Shown in pieces: positions 1 through 8,723 of a stretch of DNA of 64,000 bases. Both the position numbers and the translations under genes were made by a program. A model generated the notes under the pieces. That model worked only from the letters and a program-made list of their open reading frames with translations. It did no database searches and had not been told where the DNA came from. Positions within the stretch are counted from its first letter, which is position 1. Every line of letters starts with the position of its first letter. Source of the stretch: Acanthopleuribacter pedis (GTDB taxonomy: Bacteria; Acidobacteriota; Holophagae; Acanthopleuribacterales; Acanthopleuribacteraceae); the NCBI RefSeq assembly GCF_017377855.1, contig NZ_JAFREP010000003.1, forward strand, positions 62,001 to 126,000, given 5' to 3'.

Positions 1-2601
1 ATTGAGCACGGGGTTGGTGGTGGGGTACACGAAGTTGCCGCCGGCCAGGTTGAGGCCCAAGGTTTTAGCGCGGGCGCCGATGCTCGTGTTTTGTTGGGTG
101 ATGATGGAACCATCGGTTCCGTAGGCGGTCATGGTCAGGTTGGCCGCTTCGGCACTGGGGTTTACCACCGCGAAACCATTCCAATCTACGCCTTCAACCG
201 ATACGCGAATGGGTTGCAACTCGCGGTTCTGATTCGGGGTGGCGATGATTCCGGCGGTGGCCGCTTCGCCGCGGTCACTGCGGTATCCGTAGAGTTGGAA
301 ACCGGCCAATTGTTGGTCGGATGAAACGCGAACCCAAGCTACTTTTTCACTGGAACCGCTGTCGTCGAACAATCCGGCTTCGCCCGCGGGACCTTCCGCG
401 AGGAAGTTGACCCATTTGTCACGGGCAGCCAGTGAAGCGCGCGCGCCGCCGCTGAGCAAGTTGCTCAAATCGGAGCCGTTCTCGCCGATCAATTCGAAGG
501 TCAGGCTTGCGGCGCCGCTGTTGGGGTTCACCAGTACAAAACCGGACCAGAACTGATTGCGGTCGGCGGGAATGTGGGGGAACACCAAGCTGGTACCGGT
601 TTCGGTTTCGGCAATTAGCGGAATGGCCGCGGTTTCGCGTCCGACGGTGGTGTCGATTTGACGGGTGAAAGAAGACAAACCACTGAGGGGTTGGTCACTG
701 GTGATTTGCAGCCAGCGCTGGCCGCTACCGGCCGGGGTCACGCTACGGGTTTGGTTGGCGCTCAGCGTGATGGATTCGGTGCTGACCGCGCGGAAGGTGC
801 CGGAACCTTCGTCTTCATAGGTTGTGATCGAGACGTTGGTGGCGCTGCTGTTGGGGTTGGCAATTTCGACACCGCTTGCCCAAGAGGCCGTGGAAGGGGG
901 CACGTGGGCGCTGAGGTAGGTGTACGCGCTCACCTTGTCGATGATGTTGTTGGCGGCGAATGAATTGCGCAGGACTTGGGCGTGGGGTCCGTCGGGATAG
1001 AGGCTTTGGGCGGTGGAAATGATGGCTTCACACCAAACCGGCGCGGTCACGGAGCGACCCAAACCAAACATACTCTCGAGGATGATTTTATCGACTTCCT
1101 CGCGGGGAATGCCCTGACGCATCAGCTCCAGCAAACCTTGGAAGGCGCCGGTCGACCAGATTTGGCCGTGGCTGTGGCGGTCGTAAACGGCGTTGGGGTT
1201 GTACTGCTGGCCGCGATCATCCATGCGACGACCGTCCCAGCAGAAGTTGTGGCCGTCCCAGTGGAACACCCAAGCCGGTTCAAACAACAGGCCTTCGTTG
1301 GTGCGGACGCTCCAACTACCGGCCCAGTAGTCACCGAACGCTTCGCCGAGCATGAACTCGTCGCCGCCGCGGTTCCAGGTGGAAACGATGCTGAACTGAA
1401 TGGCATGACCGTATTCGTGGATGATGACGTCGGCGTCTTCGTTGTCGGGAACACAGCCGTGGCCGAAGAAAACGCGGTTTGCGGAGGGTGAAAACTGCGA
1501 GTTATCGGCACCGTTAAGCGCGTTGGCGTCGGCTTCAATGGAGCCGAACTGGATGCCGGTGGTGCCGGTGAAACCGAGGCGCTGCATGTAGCGCTGGTTT
1601 TCGTCGATGTGGTAGTAGGTCATGGCGTCGTGAAAGGCGACATTTTCCCGGGTGAAGTTCCAAAAACCGTCCGTTGTCGTGGACGGTGCCACATCGGGGA
1701 AATCGAAATCGAGGATTCGGACCCAAGGACCCGTGAGGCTGTAAGTGCCGCCGCTTTCGGTGATGTCCTGCAGGGTTCGCTCGAAATAGGTGCCGTCGAA
1801 TTCGGAAGAAGGCGAGTTGTCCTGCAAACCGGCCTGTTGGCGGGTGGTGACCGGATCGGGATCAAACACCATGGCGCGGCCGTCGGCGCGTTTGCCCACC
1901 GCTTGATTTTTGCTCACGCGGTTTTGTTTTTCCTGATAACGGGCAATGGCCTCGGTTCGCGCGGTGAGGGGACCGGTGGCGGGTGGCTTGGCTTCGCCGC
2001 GGTAGTGATCGCGCAACATGTCTTGGGTATCGAGGATTTCACCGGAGACGGCGTCGACCAAAACGACCCAATCACCGCTGGGTTCGTCGCAGAAAATACT
2101 GACGCGATGGGCCAAGCGCAGGGTGCCGTCGACATCAACCCAACGTTGTTCATCGCTGGGCATGCCGCGCAATTCGCCGCGAACCTCAAGGTGTTGCCAA
2201 GCAACTTCTTGGGCGTCGTCGCCGGAAAGGGTGAATTTCTCGACGGCCAGGGGAAGATCGGCCACAATCACATGTTGGGAAACGCGGTTGATGGTACCGG
2301 CTTTTTTGTCGACTGAAACCACGACCTCGCCGTCCTGAACACGGACGCCGTTGACCATTTGGGCAAAGGTGTAGTGATGGGCCAGGAGGCTTTCTTGGGT
2401 GCGGATCAGGACCAGATCGCTCTGGGCGAGTTGGAGCGCGTCGTGGTTGTCGGCGAGCCAAGCACGGGCTTGGGTTTCTCCGCTAAGACCAACCTTGGAA
2501 ACCGGTTTGTGGATCATCCGCGGCAATTCGGGTTGTCCTTGGGGTTGACCCGCTACTGCGAGAGCAGCACTGAAAAAAAGCGCTGCGATGGTTCGTTTCA
2601 T
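1..2601 (-). CDS. Secreted M4/M36-like (gluzincin) zinc metallopeptidase, C-terminus cut by window edge
   Basis: The frame stays open from an ATG at 2601 to the left window edge (867 codons), so the C-terminus is missing. The start has a strong AGGAGG ribosome site and begins a signal peptide (MKRTIAALFFSAALAVAG). An FTP/PepSY-like propeptide follows. The zinc site is HEYGH at residues 395-399, with a third ligand Glu420 in GEAFGD. This is the HExxH plus downstream Glu pattern of thermolysin/fungalysin gluzincins. The upstream stretch with AMTYYHIDENQRY resembles M36 enzymes. After the catalytic domain, at least three beta-rich repeats share the pattern W-x-G...NP(N/S), probably substrate-binding or cell-surface modules. 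It is one of several secreted proteases in the window. The peptidase call is firm; the choice between M4 and M36 is inference. Confidence 0.85.
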   Translation of the reverse strand, partial: MKRTIAALFFSAALAVAGQPQGQPELPRMIHKPVSKVGLSGETQARAWLADNHDALQLAQSDLVLIRTQESLLAHHYTFAQMVNGVRVQDGEVVVSVDKKAGTINRVSQHVIVADLPLAVEKFTLSGDDAQEVAWQHLEVRGELRGMPSDEQRWVDVDGTLRLAHRVSIFCDEPSGDWVVLVDAVSGEILDTQDMLRDHYRGEAKPPATGPLTARTEAIARYQEKQNRVSKNQAVGKRADGRAMVFDPDPVTTRQQAGLQDNSPSSEFDGTYFERTLQDITESGGTYSLTGPWVRILDFDFPDVAPSTTTDGFWNFTRENVAFHDAMTYYHIDENQRYMQRLGFTGTTGIQFGSIEADANALNGADNSQFSPSANRVFFGHGCVPDNEDADVIIHEYGHAIQFSIVSTWNRGGDEFMLGEAFGDYWAGSWSVRTNEGLLFEPAWVFHWDGHNFCWDGRRMDDRGQQYNPNAVYDRHSHGQIWSTGAFQGLLELMRQGIPREEVDKIILESMFGLGRSVTAPVWCEAIISTAQSLYPDGPHAQVLRNSFAANNIIDKVSAYTYLSAHVPPSTASWASGVEIANPNSSATNVSITTYEDEGSGTFRAVSTESITLSANQTRSVTPAGSGQRWLQITSDQPLSGLSSFTRQIDTTVGRETAAIPLIAETETGTSLVFPHIPADRNQFWSGFVLVNPNSGAASLTFELIGENGSDLSNLLSGGARASLAARDKWVNFLAEGPAGEAGLFDDSGSSEKVAWVRVSSDQQLAGFQLYGYRSDRGEAATAGIIATPNQNRELQPIRVSVEGVDWNGFAVVNPSAEAANLTMTAYGTDGSIITQQNTSIGARAKTLGLNLAGGNFVYPTTNPVLN

Positions 2602-3390
2602 GCAAAATCCTCCTGGGATGCCATTGATTAAGTAGCAACAATGAATGGTGGGTAAGACGGGCGCCGTTTTCGTTCGATGGGTGCCCATGCTTCGATGCGA
2701 GAACGCCGGCATAGCGCCGGGCCGAAGGCGACGCACGGTTCCGTGTAAGCGGAGCACCGGTCCTGGGCGTCGGTTCGGGCTAATTAGCAGGATCTAGACC
2801 AGATTCTAACGCAGCCTGTGTTCTGTCGGTAGCGGACATCGGTCACGATCAGAAAAATCTAGGTTTTTTAGGCGATACGAGGGGGCCTGGGGCGCGTGAG
2901 CGCTTTGGGTTTGGCCGGCGGCTCGCATGGACGGATACGGCGTTCCCACCAAAAACCCCGACCGCGTTGTTCGCGGGCCGGCCGCGGTGGTGTTTGGCGC
3001 CGCCGGCTGAGACAGATCCTTGCGTGGCATGCCGGAACGCTGAATCATGCTGAGAATTCGGTTGTTAGTTGCGGTGCCGCTTTGGCGGAGGCGCGGCGGC
3101 TGTTGCTTTTCTTCGCCGCGGAAATCGGTTATGATGGCGAAACCTGCCACAGAATAAGACGCCCCCTCGGCTGTACCTGTAGTCGGCAATTCTTCGTGGT
3201 CGGCTCGCACAAGCGCTTGGGCTGCAACGTATCCAGGGAGACAGGGCCGTACGATTCGCGTGCGCCTTCGTAACCCGCGGCATGTTTCGTGCGTTATCTC
3301 GCGCGAATTCCTCCACCCGAATCGCTCACTTCAGGTTATATTCTCTGCTTTAGCCCCGCACGATAGGTTGCTGATCGCAAGGACGGTTGC
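2602..3390. other. 789-bp intergenic gap, no convincing gene
   Basis: This gap lies between two divergently read genes. Short open frames on both strands lack ribosome sites and recognisable composition. At 3319-3336 there is one end of the family D inverted repeat, which recurs at 38982-38999. No tRNA, riboswitch or clear terminator was recognised. The promoters of both flanking genes must lie here, but I cannot place them. Confidence 0.5.
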
Positions 3391-4530
3391 ATGAGTACCC
3401 AAGTACTTCGCGGCAAAATTGAACCCTTAGCACTAATTGAAGTGTTCGCATATTTGGGCCGCCATCAAGAAACAGGCATTTTGAATGTGACCTGTGACGA
3501 GATCAAAAAAAGCGTGATCGTACACCGCGGATTCATCATTTTTGCGCGCAGTAACCAGACCCAAGACCGATTGGGCGATGTGCTGTTGGCCGGCGGCATG
3601 ATTAATCAACAGCAATACGATGAGGCGACCCACCTTATATATGAGAAGGGTTATCGTCACGGTCGCGCCTTGGTGGAGATCGGCGCGATCTCGCCCAAAC
3701 TGCTGTGGGAAGCGATTCAAAATCAGATTCACACCATCGTGCGTTCCTTGGTTCCTTTGGAACACGGGTCTTTCGAATTTATTCGCCAGCAGATTAAACA
3801 CAAGGAATCGATTACCCTGCAGCTTTCGATTTCGGAGATGGTGATCGACCTGATTCGCGGTTACCCGCAACGCGAGGAATTTGCCGCCTATTTCAAAAAC
3901 CGCGATCTTTGTTATCAGGCAAACGAAGCGGAGCGCGACGGTCTTTCCGCGCTGGAACCCTACGAGCAATACATTTTTAATTTCCTTGACGGCGAGACGC
4001 CGCTGCAGCAGCTCTGTGCCCTGAGTGATATCGGTGAAGAAGAGAGCTTGCGGGTGGTTTACCTGCTGCATTGTTTGGGTTTAATTGAGCCTGTCGCGCT
4101 GGAGGAAGTGCCGCCGCTCGAGGTCGTGCCCGAGCCGGAACCCGTGGTTGAGCCCGCGGCACCGCCGCCGCCCGGGCATAACATTCATCCCGTTATTGTG
4201 CGTTACTGCGACATTTACCGATACATCCAACAGTATTTATCGGAGCGCGTCGGTGCCATGGGCACCCAGCTCTTGCGCAAGTATTTTGAGGAAACGGCGC
4301 GTAACTACCCGGCGGTTTATGAGGGCATTGATCTCAGCGCCGACGGGGCCCCGCAACCCTTTGCTTTGCAAGAACGGCTCAGTGAAATGGAAGGTGCGGA
4401 AGCACAACGGGTGTTGGCCATGGAAGAAGCCCTCGACGAGTACTTGTTTGCCGGAATCTTGGCGGTTAAGAAAATGTTGGGGGCCGAACACGAGGGCGAG
4501 GTTCTGCGCCACATTGAGCAGTTGGCATAA
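3391..4530 (+). CDS. DUF4388 (PATAN) domain protein
   Basis: 379 aa. Residues 1 to about 150 match the DUF4388/PATAN pattern: an opening LRGKIEPLALIEVFAYL, a G-x-L beta stretch (TGILNV), then DRLGDVLLAGGMINQQQYDEA, which is the type II secretion/GspE N-terminal-like helix set. A Pro/Glu-rich linker (about 235-262) leads to a helical C-terminal domain of unknown function. PATAN domains are common in deltaproteobacterial and acidobacterial signalling proteins, often beside receivers, and are thought to mediate protein-protein contacts. No receiver or output enzyme is fused here. The ATG at 3391 is preceded by AAGGACGG. It stands alone upstream of miaA. The biological role is unknown. Confidence 0.75.
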   Translation: MSTQVLRGKIEPLALIEVFAYLGRHQETGILNVTCDEIKKSVIVHRGFIIFARSNQTQDRLGDVLLAGGMINQQQYDEATHLIYEKGYRHGRALVEIGAISPKLLWEAIQNQIHTIVRSLVPLEHGSFEFIRQQIKHKESITLQLSISEMVIDLIRGYPQREEFAAYFKNRDLCYQANEAERDGLSALEPYEQYIFNFLDGETPLQQLCALSDIGEEESLRVVYLLHCLGLIEPVALEEVPPLEVVPEPEPVVEPAAPPPPGHNIHPVIVRYCDIYRYIQQYLSERVGAMGTQLLRKYFEETARNYPAVYEGIDLSADGAPQPFALQERLSEMEGAEAQRVLAMEEALDEYLFAGILAVKKMLGAEHEGEVLRHIEQLA

Positions 4531-4607
4531 ATAGGCCGGCCGAGGTTTGGCACCGCGGCTTTGGTTTTTGATTCGCTTCTGGTTGTTGTTAAACGTGAGA
4601 ATGTTGT

Positions 4608-4642
4608 CCGGGGATCGCACCCCGGGGATTCATTAATATAAT
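4608..4642 (+). promoter_or_regulatory. Hairpin and -10-like box upstream of miaA
   Basis: CCGGGG (4608-4613) and CCCCGG (4620-4625) form a 6-bp stem with a 6-nt loop. A TATAAT box follows at 4637-4642, about 30 nt before the miaA ATG. No good -35 hexamer sits at the right distance. The promoter is therefore tentative; the hairpin may be a weak end to the preceding transcript. Confidence 0.35.
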
Positions 4643-4672
4643 GTTGGCAAATCCCGGGGGCGTCTTGTCTCG

Positions 4673-5647
4673 ATGGGACGACCGGTTTTTTTGGATGGGG
4701 AAGGAAGTTTGGAATTGGAACTGTCGCGTTGTGTCGCCGTGGTTGGACCGACCGGCGCGGGTAAATCCGAGATTGCATTAACCCTGGCCGAACAGTTCGG
4801 CGGAGAACTGGTTTGTATGGATTCGATGCAAATTTACAAGGGCCTCACCATCGGCACCAACGGTCCCGATGCGGCTGAGCGCGCGCGGGTCCCCCATCAT
4901 CTGTTTGGCTTTGCCGACATCCAATCGCCGTTGAGCAGCGTGGCCTACGTGGAAAGAGCGCGGGCCGTGTTGGCTGAAATTCAAGCGCGCGGGAACTTGC
5001 CGATTTTGGTTGGGGGCACCGGCTTGTACCTCAAGGCCTTGGTCGAAGGGTTGGATCCCATGCCCGCGACGCCGCCCGAGTTGCGTGAGCGACTGAATCG
5101 GACCGTGACAGAGAAAGGACTGCCCCATGTGTATCGTTTGTTGCAGCGTTTGGATCCGGCGGGTGCCGCCCGTCTGCATGCCAATGATCGCCAGCGAATT
5201 CAGCGTTTTTTGGAAGTGCGGTTGTTGTCGGGAAAGAGTATCCTGGACTTATGGGCGCAACGTGAGAAAACGCAATGCGAGCCGGTTCCGATAGTGATAG
5301 GTTGTGCTGTCGCGCGCGAAATTTTGGTTGAACAGATTCAGCTTCGCGCCGGAAAAATGTTGGAAAACGGGTGGATTGAAGAGACCCGATTGCTCCTTCA
5401 GGCTGGGCTGCAAGAGTTTTTGCTCCAACTGGCGCCCATTGGATACGACGAAATTATCGCACACCTAAACGGCCGTCGCACGCTGGATGATGTCGCGACC
5501 AAGATCGCAATTCAGACCAGGCAATATGCCAAAAGGCAAGTGACTTGGTTTCGTAAAGTTCCGTATATCCAATGGTTCCATTTTGATCCCTATTCGGGAT
5601 ACAATACCGCCAGGATCATTGCGTTTCTTAATCAAAGATTGCATTAA
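4673..5647 (+). CDS. miaA: tRNA dimethylallyltransferase MiaA
   Basis: 324 aa, the usual MiaA length. It transfers a dimethylallyl group to N6 of A37 in tRNAs that read codons starting with U. A P-loop GPTGAGKS lies at residues 25-32, followed by DSMQIYKGLTIGT (Asp50 region, the DSxQxY catalytic motif). The motif GGTGLYLKAL and a C-terminal RQYAKRQVTWFR complete the family signature. The ATG at 4673 is the only in-frame ATG that keeps the P-loop strand; its ribosome site is weak. hfq follows after 43 bp, the classic miaA-hfq order, so the two are probably co-transcribed. Confidence 0.95.
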   Translation: MGRPVFLDGEGSLELELSRCVAVVGPTGAGKSEIALTLAEQFGGELVCMDSMQIYKGLTIGTNGPDAAERARVPHHLFGFADIQSPLSSVAYVERARAVLAEIQARGNLPILVGGTGLYLKALVEGLDPMPATPPELRERLNRTVTEKGLPHVYRLLQRLDPAGAARLHANDRQRIQRFLEVRLLSGKSILDLWAQREKTQCEPVPIVIGCAVAREILVEQIQLRAGKMLENGWIEETRLLLQAGLQEFLLQLAPIGYDEIIAHLNGRRTLDDVATKIAIQTRQYAKRQVTWFRKVPYIQWFHFDPYSGYNTARIIAFLNQRLH

Positions 5648-5690
5648 ATCACATCAATTTTGGTGAGCATTTGGTTTCAAGGAGTCTTGT

Positions 5691-5936
5691 ATGTCTGATA
5701 AACCTGTAATGAATATTCAAGATGATTTCTTGAACAACGCGAGGAAGGACAAGATCATTCTTGCGGTGTTTTTCACCAATGGAAAAAAAATCATTGGAAA
5801 AATCAAGAACTTTGACCGCTTCACAATTCTGCTGGAGTTGGCCAACAAACAGGAGCAACTGGTCTTCAAGCATGCGATCTCATCCATGACGCCTGCCAAG
5901 TACATGAAGCAGCGGCAGCATTTTTCTTTGGATTAA
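5691..5936 (+). CDS. hfq: RNA chaperone Hfq
   Basis: 81 aa. This Sm-like hexameric RNA chaperone supports small RNA-mRNA pairing. The N-terminal NIQDDFLNNARKDK carries the proximal-face Gln10. The Sm1 core is FFTNGKKIIGKIKNFDRF, and the Sm2 signature reads VFKHAIS (58-64), a close variant of YKHAIS. The C-terminal tail is short. An AAGGAG ribosome site precedes the ATG. It lies between miaA and a Crp/Fnr regulator. Its presence makes trans-acting small RNAs plausible in this organism; see the orphan terminator near 56.9 kb. Confidence 0.97.
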   Translation: MSDKPVMNIQDDFLNNARKDKIILAVFFTNGKKIIGKIKNFDRFTILLELANKQEQLVFKHAISSMTPAKYMKQRQHFSLD

Positions 5937-5964
5937 TGATCGGATTTCTCCGGTGAGGTGAGTT

Positions 5965-6639
5965 GTGGATATCAAGATATTAGAGAGCGTGCCCCTGTTT
6001 AAGGGCATGAGTAACGAGAACCTCGAAAATCTCATTCAATTGACAACGCGGAAAACGTTTCCAAAGGATACGACGCTGGTTGAGGAAAATGAGATTGGCG
6101 ACTCGATGTACATGATCCTTTCGGGACGTGTGAAAGTGGCCAATATCGCCCAGGACGGCAAGGAAGTCATCTTGTCCGTATTGGGTCCGGGTGAGTTTTT
6201 CGGGGAAATGGCCTTGTTGGACAGTGAACCGCGCTCAGCGACGGTGATCACGCTGGCCAAAACCGAAATGATGGTTTTGCGCCGCAAGGACTTTTTGCAG
6301 TTGTTGGAAAACAAAGAGATTCTGTCGAATTTCTTGGCGACCCTGAGCGGCCGTCTCCGTCACGCCAACGCGCAGATTAAAAGCCTTGCGCTTCTTGATG
6401 TCCTGGGACGCATCGCACGCCTCTTTTTGGACCTCGCCAAAAAAGAGGGCCGTAAGTTGCTCGACGGTTCCATTGTGTTCCGCCGCCCAACGCACCAGGA
6501 GATTGCCAGCATGGTTGGTACCTCGCGTGAAACGGTTTCGCGCATGATCGGTGATCTGAGCCGGGATGATTACATCAAAATTTCCGGCAAGGACATCATC
6601 ATTAAAGAGGGCATGGACAAGGCCTTTCCTTCTGCCTAA
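5965..6639 (+). CDS. Crp/Fnr-family transcriptional regulator
   Basis: 224 aa. An N-terminal cyclic-nucleotide-binding beta roll (about 1-115) carries the phosphate-cassette pattern FGEMALLDSEPRSATV (79-94, with Glu81 and Arg90), so it may bind cAMP or a related nucleotide. A dimerisation helix follows, then a winged helix-turn-helix (THQEIASMVGTSRETVSRMI, 176-195) with the Crp-type recognition helix SRETVSR. There is no N-terminal cysteine cluster, so it is not a classic Fe-S Fnr. The start is GTG 5965 with GGTGAG upstream, 28 bp after hfq. It is probably in the miaA-hfq transcript. Ligand and regulon are unknown. Confidence 0.9.
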   Translation: MDIKILESVPLFKGMSNENLENLIQLTTRKTFPKDTTLVEENEIGDSMYMILSGRVKVANIAQDGKEVILSVLGPGEFFGEMALLDSEPRSATVITLAKTEMMVLRRKDFLQLLENKEILSNFLATLSGRLRHANAQIKSLALLDVLGRIARLFLDLAKKEGRKLLDGSIVFRRPTHQEIASMVGTSRETVSRMIGDLSRDDYIKISGKDIIIKEGMDKAFPSA

Positions 6640-6957
6640 AAGATGTCGCGGCGGAGTTTAACCTTGGTTGCGCTTTGCCCGAACTTCTTTTATGGCTCAG
6701 GATGATCGGAAAAGAGGATGCGGATGAAGATTTGCACCCTCTCCTGTCCTGGCCTCCGGTAGGCCCTTCATTCTCGTTCATGATGTGGCCGCGGTTGCGC
6801 GATTTTTCCAAGTGGCATGGCGTTCAGCCTCGGGTTGAAAAGTTCGATCCGGGCGTCGGCCGGATGAAGGCTGATCGGCTGATTGCCAATCCGTCGGCCT
6901 CGTGCCGCCGGGTACCTTGTTTTTTATTTAGGTTCACCATTTAATGGAGTTGGGACC

Positions 6958-7584
6958 TTGCTGACTTGCCGACAAAGCGGGCGTGTTGTCTGGCTGACGC
7001 TTGATGCGCCCCACCAGAAAAACAAACTGTCCACGGCCTTGCTTGAACAGTTACGCGATACTTTGGACGCCCTGCGCCGGAACCACGAACGGAAGACCGA
7101 ATTACAGGCGATTGTGATTCACAGCGCCGCTTCCACTATTTTTGCCGCGGGCGCCGATATGCGTGAGTTGCTCCGGTTAAACAGTGAAACTGCTGTAGGT
7201 TACGCACAATTAGGCCAATCTGTCATGGATGCCCTGGCCGATTTTCCCGTTCCCAGTTATGCGCTGGTCGGTGGACCCTGCTTCGGCGGTGGTTTTGATT
7301 TAGCACTCGCCTGTCAACGAATTTGGGTGGCCGAAAACGCGACTTTTTGTCATCCCGGCGCATTTTTGGGCTTGATGACCGGGTTTGGTGGAACGGTGCG
7401 GTTACCGCAAAAAATCGAACCGCACATGGCGCGGCACATGTTATTAACAGCATACCGTATGAAGGGTTTAGAGGCTTTTCGGTTGGGCTTGGCCGCGCGG
7501 TGGTTTGGCGCCTACCAGGGCATGATCACAGCTTTTTGCCGTCGCTACGAGACACGGCCGCCGGCCCTGTTTGAAACCCGCTGA
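6958..7584 (+). CDS. Short enoyl-CoA hydratase/isomerase-like protein lacking catalytic glutamates
   Basis: 208 aa from a TTG start at 6958 (GGAGTTGGG just upstream); longer in-frame starts have no ribosome site. Crotonase fold hallmarks are present: AAGADM (63-68) and GPCFGGGFDLALAC (from 106), which form the CoA oxyanion hole. The two glutamates that hydratases use are absent. The usual PE(V/I) is PGA (Gly134) and the second Glu position is His160. The C-terminal trimerisation helices are also short; the family is normally about 255 aa. It may have another CoA-dependent activity or be a non-catalytic or decaying paralogue. It stands alone. Confidence 0.75.
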   Translation: MLTCRQSGRVVWLTLDAPHQKNKLSTALLEQLRDTLDALRRNHERKTELQAIVIHSAASTIFAAGADMRELLRLNSETAVGYAQLGQSVMDALADFPVPSYALVGGPCFGGGFDLALACQRIWVAENATFCHPGAFLGLMTGFGGTVRLPQKIEPHMARHMLLTAYRMKGLEAFRLGLAARWFGAYQGMITAFCRRYETRPPALFETR

Positions 7585-8031
7585 GACAAAGCGCATCGGG
7601 TTATTTCACGGGGCGACCTCGCGCTGAAAGATGTGCCCATTTTGTGATGTAAGCCTAACGATTTGTGTGTTTTAGCAGGATTTATGGACGAGGAGCTTCC
7701 GCGGTTGTCGTGCGCGCGTACCCAAGGGCGTTCTGTGGCGTGGGGATACGGCGCTCGCAACGCCGTAAGATTCTTTTCTGCCAGTTGATAAACAGTGGTA
7801 TAACCATCCTGAATTTGAATGACTTTCACGGTTTTTCGGCCGACGCATCGCCCCTCAAGGGCAGGGTGTTTTTTGGCTGTTTTATCGCGGGATCGTCAGC
7901 CGCCGCACCCCACACCGGTTTGGTGTGGAAGTTGCTGAAGCCTGTTGAATCGATCCGCCACCCGCACGTTTTTCGGCAAGTGCCGACGGCGGGTGATCTT
8001 GAACCGTTTTGCGAAACGAAGGAGCAAAATC
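7585..8031. other. Non-coding gap upstream of yceI-like gene
   Basis: 447 bp with no credible gene. A small perfect inverted repeat (CCACACC at 7910-7916, GGTGTGG at 7922-7928, 5-nt spacer) lies about 105 bp upstream of the next start. It could be an operator, but no T-run follows, so it does not look like a terminator. Confidence 0.4.
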
Positions 8032-8610
8032 ATGAATTTTTTAAATCGCTTGAAGACCCTGGTTTTGGTAGCCGCGCTCTGCATCATGCCGGCTTTGGGT
8101 GCCGACACGTTTAAAATTGATACCTCTCACTCTTCCATTATGTTTGCCGCCAAACACTTTGGCGCCGCCTGGAACTACGGGCGTTTCAATGACTTCGAAG
8201 GCACGGTGGTTTTTGACGAAGCCAATCTCGCGGCCACCAAGGTCGACGTGAAAATCGTGGCCAAATCCATCGACACCAACAATGAACGTCGTGACAAACA
8301 CCTGCGCAGCCCCGACTTTTTCAACGCTGCCCAATTCCCCGACATCACCTTTAAATCGTCCAAGGTTGAAGTGGACGGTGAGACCATGAAAATCCACGGT
8401 GAGTTGGCCATGCTGGGCAAAAAACAAAACGTGGTCGTGACCCTGGCCAAGTCAGGTGAAGGTACCGGTATGGACGGTGGCAAGTTGGTGGGTTTCCACG
8501 GCGAAGCCTCCTTTAAACGCAGTGATTTCGGCATGAACTACGGTGTCGGCAACGGCGCGCTTTCCGACGAAGTGAAAATCGTCATCAGCATTGAAACCAA
8601 AAAAGTGTAA
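8032..8610 (+). CDS. YceI-family periplasmic protein
   Basis: 192 aa. The start at ATG 8032 has an AAGGAG site and opens a signal peptide ending PALG-AD. The mature protein shows the YceI lipocalin-like pattern: FKIDTSHSSIMFAAKHFG, ...RRDKHLRSPDFFNAAQFPDITFKS, and a C-terminal GFHGEASFKRSDFGMNYG. YceI proteins are periplasmic beta barrels that bind isoprenoid or other amphiphilic ligands. A strong intrinsic terminator follows (8635-8670), so the gene is probably transcribed alone. The exact ligand cannot be told from sequence. Confidence 0.92.
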   Translation: MNFLNRLKTLVLVAALCIMPALGADTFKIDTSHSSIMFAAKHFGAAWNYGRFNDFEGTVVFDEANLAATKVDVKIVAKSIDTNNERRDKHLRSPDFFNAAQFPDITFKSSKVEVDGETMKIHGELAMLGKKQNVVVTLAKSGEGTGMDGGKLVGFHGEASFKRSDFGMNYGVGNGALSDEVKIVISIETKKV

Positions 8611-8634
8611 TTCGTTTTTCTAAATCGAAACCAA

Positions 8635-8670
8635 CTGTGCCGCGTGATGAGCGCGGCACAGTGCGTTTTA
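8635..8670 (+). terminator. Intrinsic terminator after yceI-like gene
   Basis: A 10-bp perfect stem CTGTGCCGCG / CGCGGCACAG with a 7-nt loop, then TGCGTTTTA. It lies 25 bp after the YceI stop. It also covers the longest possible start (GTG 8637) of the next frame, which argues that the next gene begins further down at 8724. Confidence 0.8.
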
Positions 8671-8723
8671 CGGCCTTGATTGCATCCCGGTCAGGGAGCG
8701 ATGCGCCGAATGCCGAGGTATTT

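Noticed and set aside
2896..3273. 125-codon plus-strand open frame in the first gap
   Set aside because: No ribosome site and Arg/Cys/His-rich composition unlike the coding sequences.
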